Assembly: GCF_030177755.1 (NCBI RefSeq)
Contig: NZ_CP126539.1
Span: 1,698,001 to 1,762,000, forward strand
From: Devosia sp. RR2S18
Lineage (GTDB): Bacteria > Pseudomonadota > Alphaproteobacteria > Rhizobiales > Devosiaceae
Direction: 5' to 3'
Length of the DNA stretch: 64,000 nt
Shown: piece by piece, positions 34,662 to 47,197 of the stretch
How the letters are laid out: each line of letters begins with the position of its first letter
How positions within the stretch are numbered: position 1 is the first letter of the stretch
Translations under genes and position numbers: made by a program
Notes under the pieces: generated by a model
Seen by the model: the letters and a program-made list of their open reading frames with translations, nothing else
The model's database searches: none
What the model was told of the DNA's origin: nothing

Positions 34662-34665
34662 GAGA

Positions 34666-35358
34666 ATGGCAAAGATCGCAAAGAAGGTCGCCAAGGCTCG
34701 CGAGGGCATCGACCGCAACAAGCTCTACAAGCTTGATGACGCCATCAAGATGGTCAAGGAACGCGCCACCGCCAAGTTCGACGAGACCATTGAGGTAGCA
34801 ATGAACCTGGGCGTTGACCCGCGTCACGCCGACCAGATGGTCCGCGGCGTCGTCAACCTGCCCAATGGCACCGGCAAGACCGTGCGCGTGGCTGTGTTCG
34901 CCCGTGGCGCCAAGGCTGAAGAAGCCACCGCTGCTGGCGCCGACGTGGTCGGTGCCGAAGACCTGCTCGAGACCATCCAGGGCGGCAAGATCGATTTCGA
35001 TCGCTGCATTGCCACTCCGGACATGATGCCGCTGGTCGGCCGTCTCGGTAAGATCCTGGGCCCGCGCAATCTGATGCCGAACCCCAAGGTCGGCACCGTG
35101 ACCATGGATGTCGCTGGCGCCGTCAAGGCTGCCAAAGGTGGCGCCGTGGAGTACCGCGTCGAAAAGGCCGGTATCATTCATGCTGGCGTTGGCAAGGTCT
35201 CGTTCTCGGACGAGCAACTGCTGCAGAACATCAAGGCGTTCACCGATGCCGTGCAGAAGTCCAAGCCCGCTGGCGCCAAGGGCACCTATGTGAAGCGCGT
35301 TGCCGTGTCTTCCACCATGGGCCCGGGCGTGCATGTCGAGCCCGCTTCGGCCGTCTAA
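34666..35358 (+). CDS. rplA: 50S ribosomal protein L1
   Basis: A 230-residue L1-stalk protein that helps release deacylated tRNA and, in many bacteria, represses its own L11-L1 mRNA. ATG 34666 is used; the frame extends upstream into rplK. Conserved segments are [52 protein letters not shown] and [16 protein letters not shown]. It overlaps nothing and is tightly coupled to rplK (4 bp). Confidence 0.97.
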   Translation: MAKIAKKVAKAREGIDRNKLYKLDDAIKMVKERATAKFDETIEVAMNLGVDPRHADQMVRGVVNLPNGTGKTVRVAVFARGAKAEEATAAGADVVGAEDLLETIQGGKIDFDRCIATPDMMPLVGRLGKILGPRNLMPNPKVGTVTMDVAGAVKAAKGGAVEYRVEKAGIIHAGVGKVSFSDEQLLQNIKAFTDAVQKSKPAGAKGTYVKRVAVSSTMGPGVHVEPASAV

Positions 35359-35373
35359 GGCCGATCAAGAATT

Positions 35374-35395
35374 CCAGGCGGGTTCGCTCGCCTGG
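35374..35395 (+). terminator. Hairpin after rplA
   Basis: CCAGGCG / CGCCTGG with an 8-base loop, 15 bp past the rplA stop, followed by ATTGTTCCTT. The T-run is weak, so it may be a partial terminator or a processing site. Confidence 0.5.
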
Positions 35396-35659
35396 ATTGT
35401 TCCTTCGGGAACGAAAAGTCCTGTCCGAGACTGCCGGTACCAACCGATTTGGGTTGGCTTAATGCCACAAGGCGCCAGCATAGATGGGGTGAGAAACCGG
35501 ATTTCGGCCCGCAAGGGCAGGGGTGCGGATCGAACCTAAGCCAGAGCTTTCGAGCGCTTGGCTGGCAGGCACACTAACCGCTGATGTCCGGCTTGCCGGC
35601 ACCAGCATTTGGCAATGGTCCAAGGCTCCGTGCCGGACGACCAATTCGTGGAGACTGTA
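35396..35659 (+). promoter_or_regulatory. Leader region of rplJ-rplL (probable L10-type leader)
   Basis: A gap of about 260 bases without a gene between rplA and rplJ. In most bacteria this position holds the L10 leader, an mRNA structure bound by L10(L12)4 for autoregulation. Several small stems can be drawn (for example GTTCC-TTC-GGGAAC near 35400). The exact fold was not computed. Confidence 0.45.
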
Positions 35660-36178
35660 ATGGAAAGAGCGGAAAAGCGTGAAGTCGTCGCTTCGCTCCA
35701 GGCTGCCCTTGGTGGCGCTGGGTCGATCGTCGTCGCGCAAAACTCCGGCCTCTCCGTCGCTGCCTTTACTGACCTGCGCGTGCAGGTCAAGAAGGCTGGC
35801 GGACAGGTCAAAGTCGCCAAGAACCGCCTTGCCAAGCTCGCTCTGAAAGAAACCGACGTTGCGGATATCGCGGACCTGTTTACCGGTCCAACGGTCCTCG
35901 CCTATGCGGAAGACCCGGTTGCTGCGCCCAAGATCGCAGCTGCCTTCGCGGATAAGAACCAGAAGTTCATCATCCTCGGTGGCGCCATGGGTCAAACCGC
36001 GCTCGACGCCAATGGCGTCAAGGCGCTGGCCACGATGCCGTCGCTCGACGAACTGCGTGCCAAGCTCGCCGGTCTGGTTAAACAGCCGGCTGCGAAGATC
36101 GCAACCGTCGTCGCGGCGCCGGGCGCGGGCATTGCCCGTGTTTTGGCCGCTCATGCGGAAAAGAGCGAAGCGGCGTAA
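35660..36178 (+). CDS. rplJ: 50S ribosomal protein L10
   Basis: A 172-residue base of the L7/L12 stalk. ATG 35660 (GGAG six bases upstream) gives the standard length; an upstream in-frame start at 35609 would add 17 non-conserved residues. Conserved parts are [40 protein letters not shown] and [12 protein letters not shown]. The C-terminal helix that binds L12 dimers is [17 protein letters not shown]. Confidence 0.96.
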   Translation: MERAEKREVVASLQAALGGAGSIVVAQNSGLSVAAFTDLRVQVKKAGGQVKVAKNRLAKLALKETDVADIADLFTGPTVLAYAEDPVAAPKIAAAFADKNQKFIILGGAMGQTALDANGVKALATMPSLDELRAKLAGLVKQPAAKIATVVAAPGAGIARVLAAHAEKSEAA

Positions 36179-36223
36179 GGCCCTTCAATAGTTCGAACCC
36201 AACCCTATATAGAGAGAAACAAA

Positions 36224-36604
36224 ATGGCTGCTGATCTCGCCAAAATCGTTGACGACCTGTCCGCACTGACCGTCCTGGAGGCTTCCGAGCTCTCCAAGAT
36301 GCTCGAAGAGAAGTGGGGCGTTTCCGCCGCTGCTCCGGTTGCTGTTGCCGCTGCTGGCGGTGCCGGTGCTCCGGCCGCTGCTGCTGAAGAAAAGACTGAA
36401 TTCGACGTGATCCTCGCCTCCTTCGGCGACAACAAGATCAACGTCATCAAGGAAGTCCGTGCCATCACCGGCCTGGGTCTCGGCGAAGCCAAGGCTCTGG
36501 TTGAAGGCGCTCCCAAGGCGATCAAGGAAGCAGTGTCGAAGGCTGAAGCCGAAGACATCCAGAAGAAGCTGGAAGCTGCTGGCGCCAAGGTCGAACTCAA
36601 GTAA
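36224..36604 (+). CDS. rplL: 50S ribosomal protein L7/L12
   Basis: A 126-residue stalk protein that recruits translational GTPases. It has an N-terminal dimerisation region ([20 protein letters not shown]), an Ala-rich hinge ([19 protein letters not shown]) and a C-terminal domain ([49 protein letters not shown]). Its normal stoichiometry is four or six per ribosome. It ends 285 bp before rpoB. Confidence 0.97.
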   Translation: MAADLAKIVDDLSALTVLEASELSKMLEEKWGVSAAAPVAVAAAGGAGAPAAAAEEKTEFDVILASFGDNKINVIKEVRAITGLGLGEAKALVEGAPKAIKEAVSKAEAEDIQKKLEAAGAKVELK

Positions 36605-36889
36605 GTTCGCCTCTGCCATAAAATTTGCGAAATGGCGCTATACGTGCCATTTCGTTTCTGCATCTCCGTGCGAGATGATTCGCTGGGCCGATTGGATGGG
36701 TCACAGGCGCCACTCTACGAAAATATGAAGAATTGGATGCCGATGGTCGGGCAATAGCCCCATGTGACCTCTCTTGAGGTGGCCGACGGAAGCCCATGAA
36801 TACCGGGCATATATCCCGATACCCGACGGCTGATAGTCGGGTCTTTGGATATGTGCCTCCGAGACAATCGCTAAAGAAGAGGAGCCCTT
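36605..36889 (+). promoter_or_regulatory. rplL-rpoB intergenic region with two hairpins
   Basis: It contains a 9-bp stem CGAAATGGC / GCCATTTCG (36628-36654) followed by TTTC, a likely partial terminator or attenuator. It also has ACCCGAC / GTCGGGT (36821-36842) followed by CTTTGG. In E. coli this gap holds an attenuator and an RNase III site that set the ratio of ribosomal protein to polymerase synthesis. A similar role here is inferred. Confidence 0.5.
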
Positions 36890-39800
36890 ATGGCTACCAC
36901 GTTCAACGGCCGCCGCAAGGTCCGCAAGTCCTTCGGTTCCATTCGCGAAGTCACGGAGATGCCCAACCTGATCGAGGTTCAGAAGGCCTCCTATGATCAG
37001 TTCCTCCTTGTGGACGAGCCAGAAGGCGGCCGCCCCGATGAGGGGCTTCAGTCCGTTTTCCGCTCGGTTTTCCCGATCACGGACTTCTCCAATACCGCTT
37101 CTCTCGAATTCGTGAAGTACGAGTTCGAGCAGCCCAAGTACGACATTGACGAGTGCCGTGCGCGCGACATCACGTTCGCTGCCCCGCTCAAGGTGACGCT
37201 GCGGCTGATCGTTTTCGAGGTGGACGAGGAGACCGGTGCTCGCTCTGTCAAGGACATCAAGGAGCAGGACGTCTACATGGGCGACATGCCCTTCATGACG
37301 TCTAACGGCACCTTCATCGTGAACGGCACCGAGCGCGTTATCGTTTCGCAGATGCACCGTTCGCCGGGCGTGTTCTTCGATCACGACAAGGGCAAGACAC
37401 ACTCGTCCGGCAAGCTGCTGTTTGCTGGCCGTATCATTCCTTATCGTGGTTCCTGGCTCGACATTGAGTTCGACGCCAAGGACATCGTCTATGCGCGTAT
37501 CGACCGTCGTCGTAAGATCCCGGTCACCTCACTGCTCAAGGCCCTGGGTATGGACGCCGAGGAAATCCTCGCGACCTATTACAACACCTTGCAGTACGAA
37601 AAGACCGAGAAGGGCTGGCGCGTTCCCTACGATGCCGAGAAGTGGAAGGGCGCAAAGCCTAGCCGCGACCTGATCGACGCTAAGACCGGCGACGTCGTGC
37701 ACGAAGGCGGCAAGAAGCTGTCTGCGCGCCAGGCCAAGAAGCTGGCCGAGGAAGGCCTAACGCATCTGCTCGCTACCGATGAAGACCTCTACGGCATGTA
37801 TGTCGCCGAGGACCTCATCAACATGAAGACCGGTGAGGTCTACATGGAAGCCGGCGACGAGTTGGACGAGAAGACGCTCACCAAGATGGTCGAGCTGGGC
37901 TTCGACGAGCTGCCAGTTCTCGATATCGACCACATCAGCATCGGTGCCTATCTCCGCAACACGCTTGCCGTGGACAAGAACGAGTCGCGGGAAGACGCGC
38001 TCTTCGATATCTACCGCGTGATGCGCCCAGGCGAGCCGCCGACCGTTGAGACGGCCGAGGCCATGTTCCAGTCGCTGTTCTTTGACTCCGAACGCTACGA
38101 CCTGTCGGCCGTAGGTCGCGTCAAGATGAACATGCGTCTCGAACTCGACGCTCCTGACACCATGCGGACCCTCCGCAAGGAAGATATCGTGGAGGTCGTT
38201 CGCACATTGGTCGACCTGCGCGATGGACGTGGCGAGATCGACGACATCGACAATCTGGGTAACCGCCGCGTCCGTTCGGTTGGCGAACTCATGGAGAACT
38301 CCTACCGCCTTGGCCTGCTCCGCATGGAACGCGCCATCAAGGAGCGCATGAGCTCGGTCGAAATCGATACGGTCATGCCGCAGGACCTGATCAACGCCAA
38401 GCCGGCGGCCGCCGCCGTGCGCGAGTTCTTTGGCTCGTCCCAGCTCAGCCAGTTCATGGACCAGACCAACCCGCTTTCGGAAATCACGCACAAGCGCCGT
38501 CTCTCGGCTCTTGGACCAGGTGGTCTCACCCGCGAGCGTGCTGGCTTCGAAGTCCGTGACGTGCACCCGACGCACTATGGCCGTATCTGCCCGATCGAGA
38601 CGCCGGAAGGCCCCAATATCGGTCTGATCAACTCGCTGTCGACCTTCGCCCGCGTCAACAAGTACGGTTTCATCGAAACTCCGTACCGCAAGATCGTGGA
38701 CGGCAAGCTGACCGAGGACGTGGTCTACCTTTCCGCCATGGAAGAGGCCAAGCACTACGTCGCTCAGGCCAACGTGCAGTTCAATCCGGATGGCACGCTC
38801 AAGGACGATCTGGTTGTGGCTCGCCACGCTGGTGACAACGGCCTGACGCCAAAGGAAAACGTCGACCTTATGGACGTTTCCCCCAAGCAGATGGTGTCGG
38901 TTGCCGCCTCGCTGATCCCGTTCCTTGAAAACGATGACGCTAACCGTGCTCTGATGGGCTCGAACATGCAGCGTCAGGCTGTGCCGCTGCTGCGTGCCGA
39001 GGCTCCCTATGTGGGCACCGGCATGGAAGCGGTGGTGGCTCGTGACTCGGGCGCTGCCATCGTGGCCAAGCGCAAGGGCATCGTGGACCAGGTGGACGCC
39101 ACCCGTATTGTTATTCGCGCAACGGAAGAAACCGATGCGTCGAAGTCGGGCGTCGACATCTACAACCTGATGAAGTTCCAGCGTTCGAACCAGTCGACCT
39201 GCATCAACCAGCGTCCGCTGGTGGTTGTGGGCGACCACATCAACGCCGGTGACATCATCGCCGATGGTCCCTCCACTGAACTGGGCGATCTCGCCCTGGG
39301 CCGCAACGTGCTCGTCGCGTTCATGCCGTGGAATGGCTACAACTTCGAAGATTCCATCCTGCTTTCCGAAAAGATCGCGATGCAGGACGTCTTCACCTCG
39401 ATCCACATCGAGGAATATGAAGTGATGGCCCGCGATACCAAGCTCGGCCCCGAGGAAATCACGCGCGACATTCCGAACGTGTCGGAAGAAGCGCTTAAGA
39501 ACCTCGACGAAGCCGGTATCGTCCACATCGGTGCGGAAGTTGCCCCTGGCGACATTCTCGTCGGCAAGATCACGCCCAAGGGCGAAAGCCCGATGACGCC
39601 GGAAGAAAAGCTCCTCCGCGCCATCTTCGGCGAGAAGGCTTCCGACGTTCGTGATACCTCGCTCCGCGTGCCGCCGGGCGATGCTGGTACTGTTGTTGAA
39701 GTGCGCGTGTTCAATCGCCACGGCATCGACAAGGACGAGCGCGCCATGGCTATCGAGCGCGAGGAAATCGAACGTCTCGCCAAGGACCGTGACGACGAGC

Positions 39801-41032
39801 AGTCGATCCTCGACCGTAACGTTTATGCGCGTCTCAAAGAGATGCTGTTTGGCAAGGCTGCCACTGCTGGTCCCAAAGGCTACGTGGTCGGCACCAAGCT
39901 CAACGACTCGATCTTCGAGGCCCAGCCCCGGTCCAAGTGGTGGCAGTTTGCCGTCGACGACGACAAGGTGATGGCCGAGATGGAAGCCCTCCACGCTCAG
40001 TATGAGGAGAGCCGCCGTCTGCTCGAGCAGCGCTTCATCGACAAGGTGGACAAGCTGCAGCGCGGTGACGAACTTCCGCCCGGCGTGATGAAGATGGTCA
40101 AGGTCTTCATCGCGACCAAGCGCAAGATCCAGCCAGGCGACAAGATGGCTGGTCGCCACGGCAACAAGGGTGTGGTTTCCCGCATCGTGCCAGTGGAAGA
40201 CATGCCGTACCTTGAAGACGGTACGTCGGTCGATATCGTGCTGAACCCACTGGGCGTTCCTTCGCGCATGAATGTGGGCCAGATCCTCGAGACGCACCTG
40301 GGCTGGGCTTGTGCCGGCATGGGTCGCAAAATCGACGAGATGGTTCGCATCTACCAGCAGAAGGGCGATCTGACACCGCTGCGTAACGAGGTGGCTACCC
40401 TCTTTGAGGGCGACACCTCGATCACCGATCTGGACGATGATGGCCTGATCCGCCTGGGAGAGCACCTTTCCAAGGGTGTTTCGATCGCTACGCCGGTGTT
40501 CGATGGTGCCAAGGAAGCCGACATCGTCGTGATGCTCGAGCGGGCAGGGCTCAAGGGCTCGGGTCAGTCGACCGTCTTTGACGGCCGTAGTGGCGAGCAG
40601 TTCGACCGGCAGGTGACCGTTGGGTATATCTATATGCTCAAGCTGGACCACCTTGTGGACAACAAGATCCACGCCCGTTCGATCGGACCGTACTCGCTCG
40701 TTACCCAGCAGCCGCTGGGCGGCAAGGCCCAGTTTGGTGGTCAGCGCTTTGGCGAGATGGAGGTCTGGGCTCTGGAGGCGTATGGCGCTGCTTATACGCT
40801 GCAGGAAATGCTCACCATCAAGTCGGACGACGTTGCTGGTCGTACCAAGGTCTACGAGGCGATCGTCCGCGGCGACGACACCTTCGAAGCGGGTATCCCG
40901 GAAAGCTTCAACGTTCTGGTCAAGGAAATCCGGTCGCTCGGTCTCAATGTCGAGCTCGAGAACCGCGAGATTGCCGGACCGGACTCGGAAGCCGAAGCGG
41001 AGCTCGCTCCTCCTCAGGAAGCGGCGGAATAA
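36890..41032 (+). CDS. rpoB: DNA-directed RNA polymerase subunit beta
   Basis: A 1380-residue beta subunit, the usual alphaproteobacterial length. The rifampicin region is fully conserved ([40 protein letters not shown]; Asp, His and Ser at the classical resistance positions), so no rifampicin resistance is predicted. Other landmarks are [20 protein letters not shown], the [20 protein letters not shown] loop and [17 protein letters not shown]. The C-terminal clamp ends in an acidic tail. It is translated from ATG 36890 with AGAGGAG upstream; rpoC follows after 79 bp. Confidence 0.98.
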   Translation: MATTFNGRRKVRKSFGSIREVTEMPNLIEVQKASYDQFLLVDEPEGGRPDEGLQSVFRSVFPITDFSNTASLEFVKYEFEQPKYDIDECRARDITFAAPLKVTLRLIVFEVDEETGARSVKDIKEQDVYMGDMPFMTSNGTFIVNGTERVIVSQMHRSPGVFFDHDKGKTHSSGKLLFAGRIIPYRGSWLDIEFDAKDIVYARIDRRRKIPVTSLLKALGMDAEEILATYYNTLQYEKTEKGWRVPYDAEKWKGAKPSRDLIDAKTGDVVHEGGKKLSARQAKKLAEEGLTHLLATDEDLYGMYVAEDLINMKTGEVYMEAGDELDEKTLTKMVELGFDELPVLDIDHISIGAYLRNTLAVDKNESREDALFDIYRVMRPGEPPTVETAEAMFQSLFFDSERYDLSAVGRVKMNMRLELDAPDTMRTLRKEDIVEVVRTLVDLRDGRGEIDDIDNLGNRRVRSVGELMENSYRLGLLRMERAIKERMSSVEIDTVMPQDLINAKPAAAAVREFFGSSQLSQFMDQTNPLSEITHKRRLSALGPGGLTRERAGFEVRDVHPTHYGRICPIETPEGPNIGLINSLSTFARVNKYGFIETPYRKIVDGKLTEDVVYLSAMEEAKHYVAQANVQFNPDGTLKDDLVVARHAGDNGLTPKENVDLMDVSPKQMVSVAASLIPFLENDDANRALMGSNMQRQAVPLLRAEAPYVGTGMEAVVARDSGAAIVAKRKGIVDQVDATRIVIRATEETDASKSGVDIYNLMKFQRSNQSTCINQRPLVVVGDHINAGDIIADGPSTELGDLALGRNVLVAFMPWNGYNFEDSILLSEKIAMQDVFTSIHIEEYEVMARDTKLGPEEITRDIPNVSEEALKNLDEAGIVHIGAEVAPGDILVGKITPKGESPMTPEEKLLRAIFGEKASDVRDTSLRVPPGDAGTVVEVRVFNRHGIDKDERAMAIEREEIERLAKDRDDEQSILDRNVYARLKEMLFGKAATAGPKGYVVGTKLNDSIFEAQPRSKWWQFAVDDDKVMAEMEALHAQYEESRRLLEQRFIDKVDKLQRGDELPPGVMKMVKVFIATKRKIQPGDKMAGRHGNKGVVSRIVPVEDMPYLEDGTSVDIVLNPLGVPSRMNVGQILETHLGWACAGMGRKIDEMVRIYQQKGDLTPLRNEVATLFEGDTSITDLDDDGLIRLGEHLSKGVSIATPVFDGAKEADIVVMLERAGLKGSGQSTVFDGRSGEQFDRQVTVGYIYMLKLDHLVDNKIHARSIGPYSLVTQQPLGGKAQFGGQRFGEMEVWALEAYGAAYTLQEMLTIKSDDVAGRTKVYEAIVRGDDTFEAGIPESFNVLVKEIRSLGLNVELENREIAGPDSEAEAELAPPQEAAE

Positions 41033-41111
41033 TCCGGCACTTCCAAACCCTATCAACTTCCGTTCAGAATGCGTTCATAATCGCATCCTGAACGGATAGA
41101 GGAGAGAATTG

Positions 41112-44100
41112 ATGAATCATCATTCCCACGTCATGGATCCGTTCAACCCGGCGGTTCCGGTGCAGACCTTCGATCAGATGAAGATCTCCATCGCCAGCCC
41201 CGAAAAGATCCTGAGCTGGTCCTACGGCGAGATCAAGAAGCCCGAGACGATCAACTATCGTACGTTCAAGCCTGAACGCGATGGTCTGTTCTGCGCGCGC
41301 ATCTTTGGCCCCGTGAAGGACTATGAATGCCTGTGCGGCAAGTACAAGCGCATGAAGTTCAAGGGCGTCATCTGCGAGAAGTGCGGTGTCGAAGTCACCC
41401 TCAGCCGCGTCCGTCGCGAGCGCATGGGCCACATCGAACTCGCCGCCCCCGTCGCCCACATCTGGTTCCTTAAGTCCCTGCCGAGCCGCATCGCACTGCT
41501 GCTCGACATGACGCTGAAGGACATCGAGCGTATCCTCTACTTCGAGAACTACGTGGTTCTCGATCCCGGTCTGACGCCGTTCACCCAGAACGAGCTTCTG
41601 ACTGAAGAGCAGTTCCTCGACGCCCAGGACGAATACGGCGCTGACAGCTTCACCGCCAAGATCGGCGCTGAGGCTATTCGCGACATTCTGCTTGCACTCG
41701 ACCTCGAGAAGATCGCGGCCGACCTGCGCGTGGAGATCGCCGAGGCGACCACCGAGCTGAAGCCAAAGAAGCTGGCCAAGCGCCTCAAGATCGTCGAGCA
41801 GTTCATCGTTTCGGGCAACAAGCCCGAGTGGATGATCATGACCGTCATTCCGGTCATTCCGCCCGAGCTGCGCCCGCTGGTGCCGTTGGATGGTGGCCGC
41901 TTCGCCACCTCCGACCTCAACGATCTCTATCGCCGCGTTATCAACCGCAACAACCGGTTGAAGCGCCTGATCGAACTGCGTGCTCCGGACATCATCATCC
42001 GCAACGAAAAGCGCATGCTGCAGGAAGCTGTGGACGCGCTGTTCGACAACGGCCGCCGTGGCCGCACCATCACCGGTGCCAACAAGCGTCCGCTGAAGTC
42101 GCTATCCGACATGCTCAAGGGCAAGCAGGGCCGGTTCCGCCAGAACCTGCTTGGCAAGCGCGTCGACTATTCCGGGCGTTCGGTGATCACCGTGGGCCCG
42201 AACCTCAAGCTGCACCAGTGCGGTCTTCCCAAGAAGATGGCGCTCGAGCTGTTCAAGCCCTTCATCTATTCGCGTCTCGAGGCCAAGGGCTTCTCCTCGA
42301 CGGTGAAGCAGGCCAAGAAGCTGGTGGAAAAGGAAAAGCCGGAGGTCTGGGATATCCTGGACGAGGTGATCCGTGAGCACCCGGTTCTGCTTAACCGCGC
42401 ACCGACGCTTCACCGCCTTGGCATTCAGGCCTTCGAACCCATCCTGATTGAAGGCAAGGCCATCCGTCTGCATCCGCTCGTCTGCTCGGCCTTCAACGCC
42501 GACTTCGACGGTGACCAGATGGCTGTGCACGTTCCGCTGTCGCTCGAAGCGCAGCTGGAAGCGCGCGTTCTGATGATGTCGACCAACAACATCCTGCATC
42601 CGGCGAATGGTCAGCCGATCATCGTACCGTCGCAGGACATCGTGCTGGGCCTCTACTATCTCTCTCTCATGAACGAGCGTGAGCCGGGCGAAGGCATGGT
42701 GTTCGGCTCGTTCGCCGAGCTCGAGCACGCGCTCGACAACAAGGTCGTTACGCTCCACACCAAGATCAAAGGTCGCGTTCCTGCCTGGGACGAGAACGGC
42801 AACAAGACCACTCAGATCGTGGAGACCACCCCTGGTCGCATGCTGATCGGTCAGATCCTGCCGCTGAACCCTGCTGTGCCGTTCTCGACGGCCAATCAGC
42901 TGATGACCAAGAAAATGATCTCTAAGATGATCGATACCGTTTATCGCGGTTGTGGTCAGAAGGAGACGGTCATCTTCTGTGACCGCGTCATGCAGCTTGG
43001 CTTCAAGAATGCTTGCGATGCCGGCATCTCGTTCGGCAAGGACGACATGGTTATCCCTGCGTCCAAGTATACGATCGTGGATCAGACCCGTAAGCAGGTC
43101 GAGGAGTTCGAGCAGCAGTACAATGACGGCCTGATCACTCAGGGCGAAAAGTACAACAAGGTTGTCGACGCTTGGGCCAAGTGCGGTGACAAGGTCGCCG
43201 AAGAGATGATGGACGCGATCCGCACCGTGCAGATCGATGAGGAGACCGGTCGTCAAAAGCCGATCAACTCGGTCTACATGATGAGCCATTCGGGTGCGCG
43301 CGGTTCGCCGGCGCAGATGAAGCAGCTTGCCGGCATGCGTGGCCTGATGGCCAAGCCGGACGGCTCGATCATCGAGACGCCGATCACGGCTAACTTCAAG
43401 GAAGGCCTCAACGTTCTCGAGTACTTCAACTCCACCCACGGTGCCCGTAAGGGTCTGGCGGATACGGCGTTGAAGACTGCGAACTCGGGTTACCTGACCC
43501 GTCGTCTCGTCGATGTGGCGCAGGACGCCATCATCGTTGCCGAAGACTGCGGCACCGAGCGTGGCCTCACCATGGAGCCGATCGTTGACGCTGGCCAGGT
43601 TGTTGCCTCGATCGGGCAGCGCGTGCTGGGCCGTACCGCGGCCGACGACATTTTCCATCCGCTGACGGGCGATCTGATCGCTCCCAAGGGGACGCTCCTG
43701 GAAGAAAAGCACGTCGAGGTCATCGAGGAAGCCCGCATTCAGTCCATCCGCATTCGCTCGCCGCTGGTCTGCGACATGCGTCAGGGCACTTGTGCGGCTT
43801 GCTATGGCCGTGACCTGGCACGTGGTACGCCGGTCAACATGGGCGAAGCCGTCGGCGTCATCGCGGCGCAGTCGATCGGTGAACCCGGGACACAGCTCAC
43901 CATGCGGACGTTCCACATTGGTGGTACCGCGCAGGTGGTTGATACCTCGTTCCTGGAAGCTGGCGCGGAGGGCACCATTGCCATCCGTAACCCGAGCGTT
44001 GCCATGGTCGAAGGCGGCCGTCTGGTCGTCATGGCCCGTAACGTCTCACTCGCCATTCTCGATAGCGACGGCAAGGAACGTGCGACCCACAAGGTTGCCT

Positions 44101-45296
44101 ACGGCTCCAAGCTGCTCATCAAGGAAGGTGACCAGGTTCGTCGTGGCCAACGTCTGGCCGAATGGGACCCCTACACCCGTCCAATCCTCGCCGAAGTCGA
44201 GGGTGAGGTCGTGTTCGAGGATCTCGTCGACGGTGCCTCGGTGGCGGAGAACACCGACGAAGCAACCGGCTTCACCAAGCGCGTGGTCATCGACTGGCGC
44301 TCCAGCCAGCGTGGCGAAGGTCTCAAGCCAGCCCTTGCAATTGCTCGGGGTGGTCAGGTTGCCAAGGCCGATCGTGGTGGCGATGCCCGGTATCTGCTGT
44401 CGGTCGACGCGGTTATCGCGGTCGAACCAGGCGAGAAGGTCTCGCCGGGTGATGTGCTTGCCCGTATTCCGCTGGAATCGGCCAAGACCAAGGACATCAC
44501 TGGTGGTCTGCCGCGTGTTGCCGAACTGTTCGAGGCTCGTCGTCCGAAGGATCACGCCATCATCGCCGAGATCGATGGTACCATCCGCTTCGGTCGCGAC
44601 TACAAGAACAAGCGTCGCGTCATTATCGAGCCGAACGAGGACGGTGCCGATCCGGTGGAGTACCTGATCCCTAAGGGTAAGCCGTTCCACCTTCAGGAAG
44701 GCGACCCGATCGAAAAGGGCGAGTACATCCTCGACGGCAATCCGGCACCGCACGACATCCTGGCAATTAAGGGCGTGGAAGAGCTTGCTCGTTACCTCGT
44801 CAACGAGATCCAGGAGGTCTATCGACTGCAGGGCGTGTTGATCAACGACAAGCACATCGAGGTGATCGTTCGCCAGATGCTGCAGAAGGTTGAGATCGTG
44901 GAGCCCGGTGATTCTGGCCTGCTCAAGGATGAGCAGCTCGATAAGCTGGATTTCGACGAGCTCAACGACGCGCTTGTTGCCGAAGGCAAGAAGCCCGCAA
45001 CGGCCAATCCGGTCCTGCTGGGCATCACCAAGGCGTCGCTGCAGACCCGCTCGTTCATCTCGGCGGCCTCGTTCCAGGAAACCACTCGCGTCCTTACGGA
45101 AGCTGCGGTTTCGGGCAAGGCCGACCTGCTCGAAGGTCTCAAGGAGAACGTCATCGTTGGTCGCCTGATTCCGGCCGGTACGGGTGCGGGAATCTCGGCT
45201 GCCAAGCAGATCGCCACCAAGCGCGACGACCTCATCCTCGACGAGCGCCGTCGCCAGGCGAACACGGTGCAGATCCCGGCTCCTGCGGCCGAGTAA
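41112..45296 (+). CDS. rpoC: DNA-directed RNA polymerase subunit beta'
   Basis: A 1394-residue catalytic subunit. ATG 41112 (GGAG seven bases upstream) is taken, not the adjacent TTG. The first zinc site is [20 protein letters not shown], the catalytic magnesium loop [16 protein letters not shown], the bridge helix region AHSGARG-like [20 protein letters not shown], and the second zinc site [15 protein letters not shown] with the upstream Cys in EDCGTERGL. It is co-transcribed with rpoB and followed by a strong terminator. Confidence 0.98.
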   Translation: MNHHSHVMDPFNPAVPVQTFDQMKISIASPEKILSWSYGEIKKPETINYRTFKPERDGLFCARIFGPVKDYECLCGKYKRMKFKGVICEKCGVEVTLSRVRRERMGHIELAAPVAHIWFLKSLPSRIALLLDMTLKDIERILYFENYVVLDPGLTPFTQNELLTEEQFLDAQDEYGADSFTAKIGAEAIRDILLALDLEKIAADLRVEIAEATTELKPKKLAKRLKIVEQFIVSGNKPEWMIMTVIPVIPPELRPLVPLDGGRFATSDLNDLYRRVINRNNRLKRLIELRAPDIIIRNEKRMLQEAVDALFDNGRRGRTITGANKRPLKSLSDMLKGKQGRFRQNLLGKRVDYSGRSVITVGPNLKLHQCGLPKKMALELFKPFIYSRLEAKGFSSTVKQAKKLVEKEKPEVWDILDEVIREHPVLLNRAPTLHRLGIQAFEPILIEGKAIRLHPLVCSAFNADFDGDQMAVHVPLSLEAQLEARVLMMSTNNILHPANGQPIIVPSQDIVLGLYYLSLMNEREPGEGMVFGSFAELEHALDNKVVTLHTKIKGRVPAWDENGNKTTQIVETTPGRMLIGQILPLNPAVPFSTANQLMTKKMISKMIDTVYRGCGQKETVIFCDRVMQLGFKNACDAGISFGKDDMVIPASKYTIVDQTRKQVEEFEQQYNDGLITQGEKYNKVVDAWAKCGDKVAEEMMDAIRTVQIDEETGRQKPINSVYMMSHSGARGSPAQMKQLAGMRGLMAKPDGSIIETPITANFKEGLNVLEYFNSTHGARKGLADTALKTANSGYLTRRLVDVAQDAIIVAEDCGTERGLTMEPIVDAGQVVASIGQRVLGRTAADDIFHPLTGDLIAPKGTLLEEKHVEVIEEARIQSIRIRSPLVCDMRQGTCAACYGRDLARGTPVNMGEAVGVIAAQSIGEPGTQLTMRTFHIGGTAQVVDTSFLEAGAEGTIAIRNPSVAMVEGGRLVVMARNVSLAILDSDGKERATHKVAYGSKLLIKEGDQVRRGQRLAEWDPYTRPILAEVEGEVVFEDLVDGASVAENTDEATGFTKRVVIDWRSSQRGEGLKPALAIARGGQVAKADRGGDARYLLSVDAVIAVEPGEKVSPGDVLARIPLESAKTKDITGGLPRVAELFEARRPKDHAIIAEIDGTIRFGRDYKNKRRVIIEPNEDGADPVEYLIPKGKPFHLQEGDPIEKGEYILDGNPAPHDILAIKGVEELARYLVNEIQEVYRLQGVLINDKHIEVIVRQMLQKVEIVEPGDSGLLKDEQLDKLDFDELNDALVAEGKKPATANPVLLGITKASLQTRSFISAASFQETTRVLTEAAVSGKADLLEGLKENVIVGRLIPAGTGAGISAAKQIATKRDDLILDERRRQANTVQIPAPAAE

Positions 45297-45322
45297 GATC
45301 AAACCACGTTGCAGAAATAGGG

Positions 45323-45346
45323 AAGGGGCCTTCGGGCCCCTTTTCT
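45323..45346 (+). terminator. Intrinsic terminator of the rpoBC operon
   Basis: An 8-bp stem AAGGGGCC / GGCCCCTT with a TTCG loop, followed by TTCTTTGTT, 27 bp after the rpoC stop. Confidence 0.9.
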
Positions 45347-45386
45347 TTGTTCACTCCGCTAGATGGATCGGCCGCTTCCAAGCGCC

Positions 45387-45854
45387 TCAACGGTAGCCGA
45401 CATACTCCGCATACTGGTTGAGGACACGCTCCCATATCCCGAACTGAGCCTGGAGATACGCCTTCGTGACGCCAGGGGCGAGGTCGACATCCATTTCCAC
45501 GCAGGCATCCTCATCCTCGTCCAGATAGGCGCGGCTGAAGCGCATGTTGTAGTTCCAGGTATTAATGACTTCCAGACTAGGTTCTATATCTAGAAAGCCG
45601 AGGTAGAAGTTCAGATCTTCGCAGTCTTCGTTACTGCTGCAGTTGCGAAAATAGACTTGGTAGGCAATTCCGTTGATCTTTCCCGAGATCTGCGGATCGC
45701 CATTGGACTGGGTTACGAGGTTAGCTGATCCAAAGCTCTGCGCTATGTTGAGGATCTCGGAGGTGTCCGCTGCCGTCAGCAATTCCTGTCCTAGGGGCGC
45801 AGCCGTCATCGCCAACAGCATCCCAGCCCCGGCCCAGAAAGTGGTGAGCTTCAC
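45387..45854 (-). CDS. YbjN domain-containing exported protein
   Basis: A 155-residue protein with a signal peptide (MKLTTFWAGAGMLLAMTAAP). The mature part has the YbjN pattern of alternating strands and helices (AADTSEILNIAQSFGSANLV, GIAYQVYFRNCSSNEDCEDL, FYLGFLDIEPSLEVINTWNY, YLDEDEDACVEMDVDLAPGV). YbjN-fold proteins resemble secretion chaperones but have no established activity. It lies on the opposite strand between rpoC and rpsL, where most alphaproteobacteria have nothing. Confidence 0.82.
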   Translation of the reverse strand: MKLTTFWAGAGMLLAMTAAPLGQELLTAADTSEILNIAQSFGSANLVTQSNGDPQISGKINGIAYQVYFRNCSSNEDCEDLNFYLGFLDIEPSLEVINTWNYNMRFSRAYLDEDEDACVEMDVDLAPGVTKAYLQAQFGIWERVLNQYAEYVGYR

Positions 45855-46053
45855 TTGTCTTCCCCCCTTTATTGCTGCCTTCCCACGCGGCGTGGGGATG
45901 CAAACCTAGTGGACGATCCTACATATTTGAACGCGACCTGAAAGATGCGGATGGGTCAACTCGACTGCTCTGCGAGAGGTTAACGCCCTTATCACCGCCA
46001 AGTGTTCGAAAGTTTCCGCATGGCTCGCTCCCGGATTTTTCAAGAAAGAATCC

Positions 46054-46082
46054 TTGACGGCGCGAGTCATCGGCTCTAAACA
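46054..46082 (+). promoter_or_regulatory. Probable sigma-70 promoter for the str operon
   Basis: TTGACG at 46054-46059 and TAAACA at 46077-46082 with 17-bp spacing, 247 bp before rpsL. It is the best promoter-like pair in the 474-bp gap (45855-46328); the remainder of the gap would be a long leader with no gene that I can support. Confidence 0.5.
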
Positions 46083-46328
46083 GCGCCTACCTTAGCGGTC
46101 GGTCGTGATTGTCACACCGGGTCCCTGCCACCTAGCGCGGGAATCCAGGACAATCAAACACACTGTCGGGTAACTAGACGAAGCAAATCCTTGTGCGCAT
46201 GACTGCTGCCGAAAGGCGGGTGGTCCGCTGCAATTAGGGCGCTGCCGGCTCCAATATGGTGTCGGGTGAGCGCCGTTTTGGTTTGCTTGTGTTGACCGAA
46301 CTAAATTTTGGACGATGGAAAGAGCGCA

Positions 46329-46700
46329 ATGCCCACCATTAATCAGCTGATCCGCAAGCCACGCGCCAGCAAGCCAAAGCGGAACAAGGTTCCGGCCATG
46401 GAAGCGAACCCGCAAAAGCGCGGCGTTTGCTCTCGCGTTTATACGACGACCCCGAAGAAGCCGAACTCGGCTCTCCGTAAGGTTGCCAAGGTTCGCCTGA
46501 CAAATCAGCGCGAAGTCATCTCGTATATTCCGGGCGAAGGCCACAACCTGCAGGAGCACTCCGTGGTCCTGATCCGTGGTGGCCGCGTTCGCGACCTTCC
46601 CGGTGTTCGTTATCACGTGCTCCGCGGCGTTCTCGATACGCAGAGCGTCAAGGACCGCAAGCAACGCCGTTCGAAGTACGGCGCGAAGCGGCCGAAGTAA
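46329..46700 (+). CDS. rpsL: 30S ribosomal protein S12
   Basis: A 123-residue decoding-centre protein; ATG 46329 is the conserved start ([12 protein letters not shown]). The first streptomycin loop is normal ([13 protein letters not shown], Lys43). The second reads [14 protein letters not shown] with Arg at position 88, where Lys is nearly universal (see findings). The C-terminus [14 protein letters not shown] is standard. It is the first gene of rpsL-rpsG-fusA-tuf. Confidence 0.97.
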   Translation: MPTINQLIRKPRASKPKRNKVPAMEANPQKRGVCSRVYTTTPKKPNSALRKVAKVRLTNQREVISYIPGEGHNLQEHSVVLIRGGRVRDLPGVRYHVLRGVLDTQSVKDRKQRRSKYGAKRPK

Positions 46701-46711
46701 GGAGAATTTGA

Positions 46712-47185
<474 letters not shown>

Positions 47186-47197
47186 GAAGGATTACCG

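Noticed and set aside
37757..41056. A 1099-codon open frame antisense to rpoB
   Set aside because: It is the mirror of a highly conserved, GC-rich gene; antisense frames stay open because of codon bias. No family, start signal or independent support.
42102..43916. A 604-codon open frame antisense to rpoC
   Set aside because: Same reason: shadow of rpoC codon usage, no recognisable domain.
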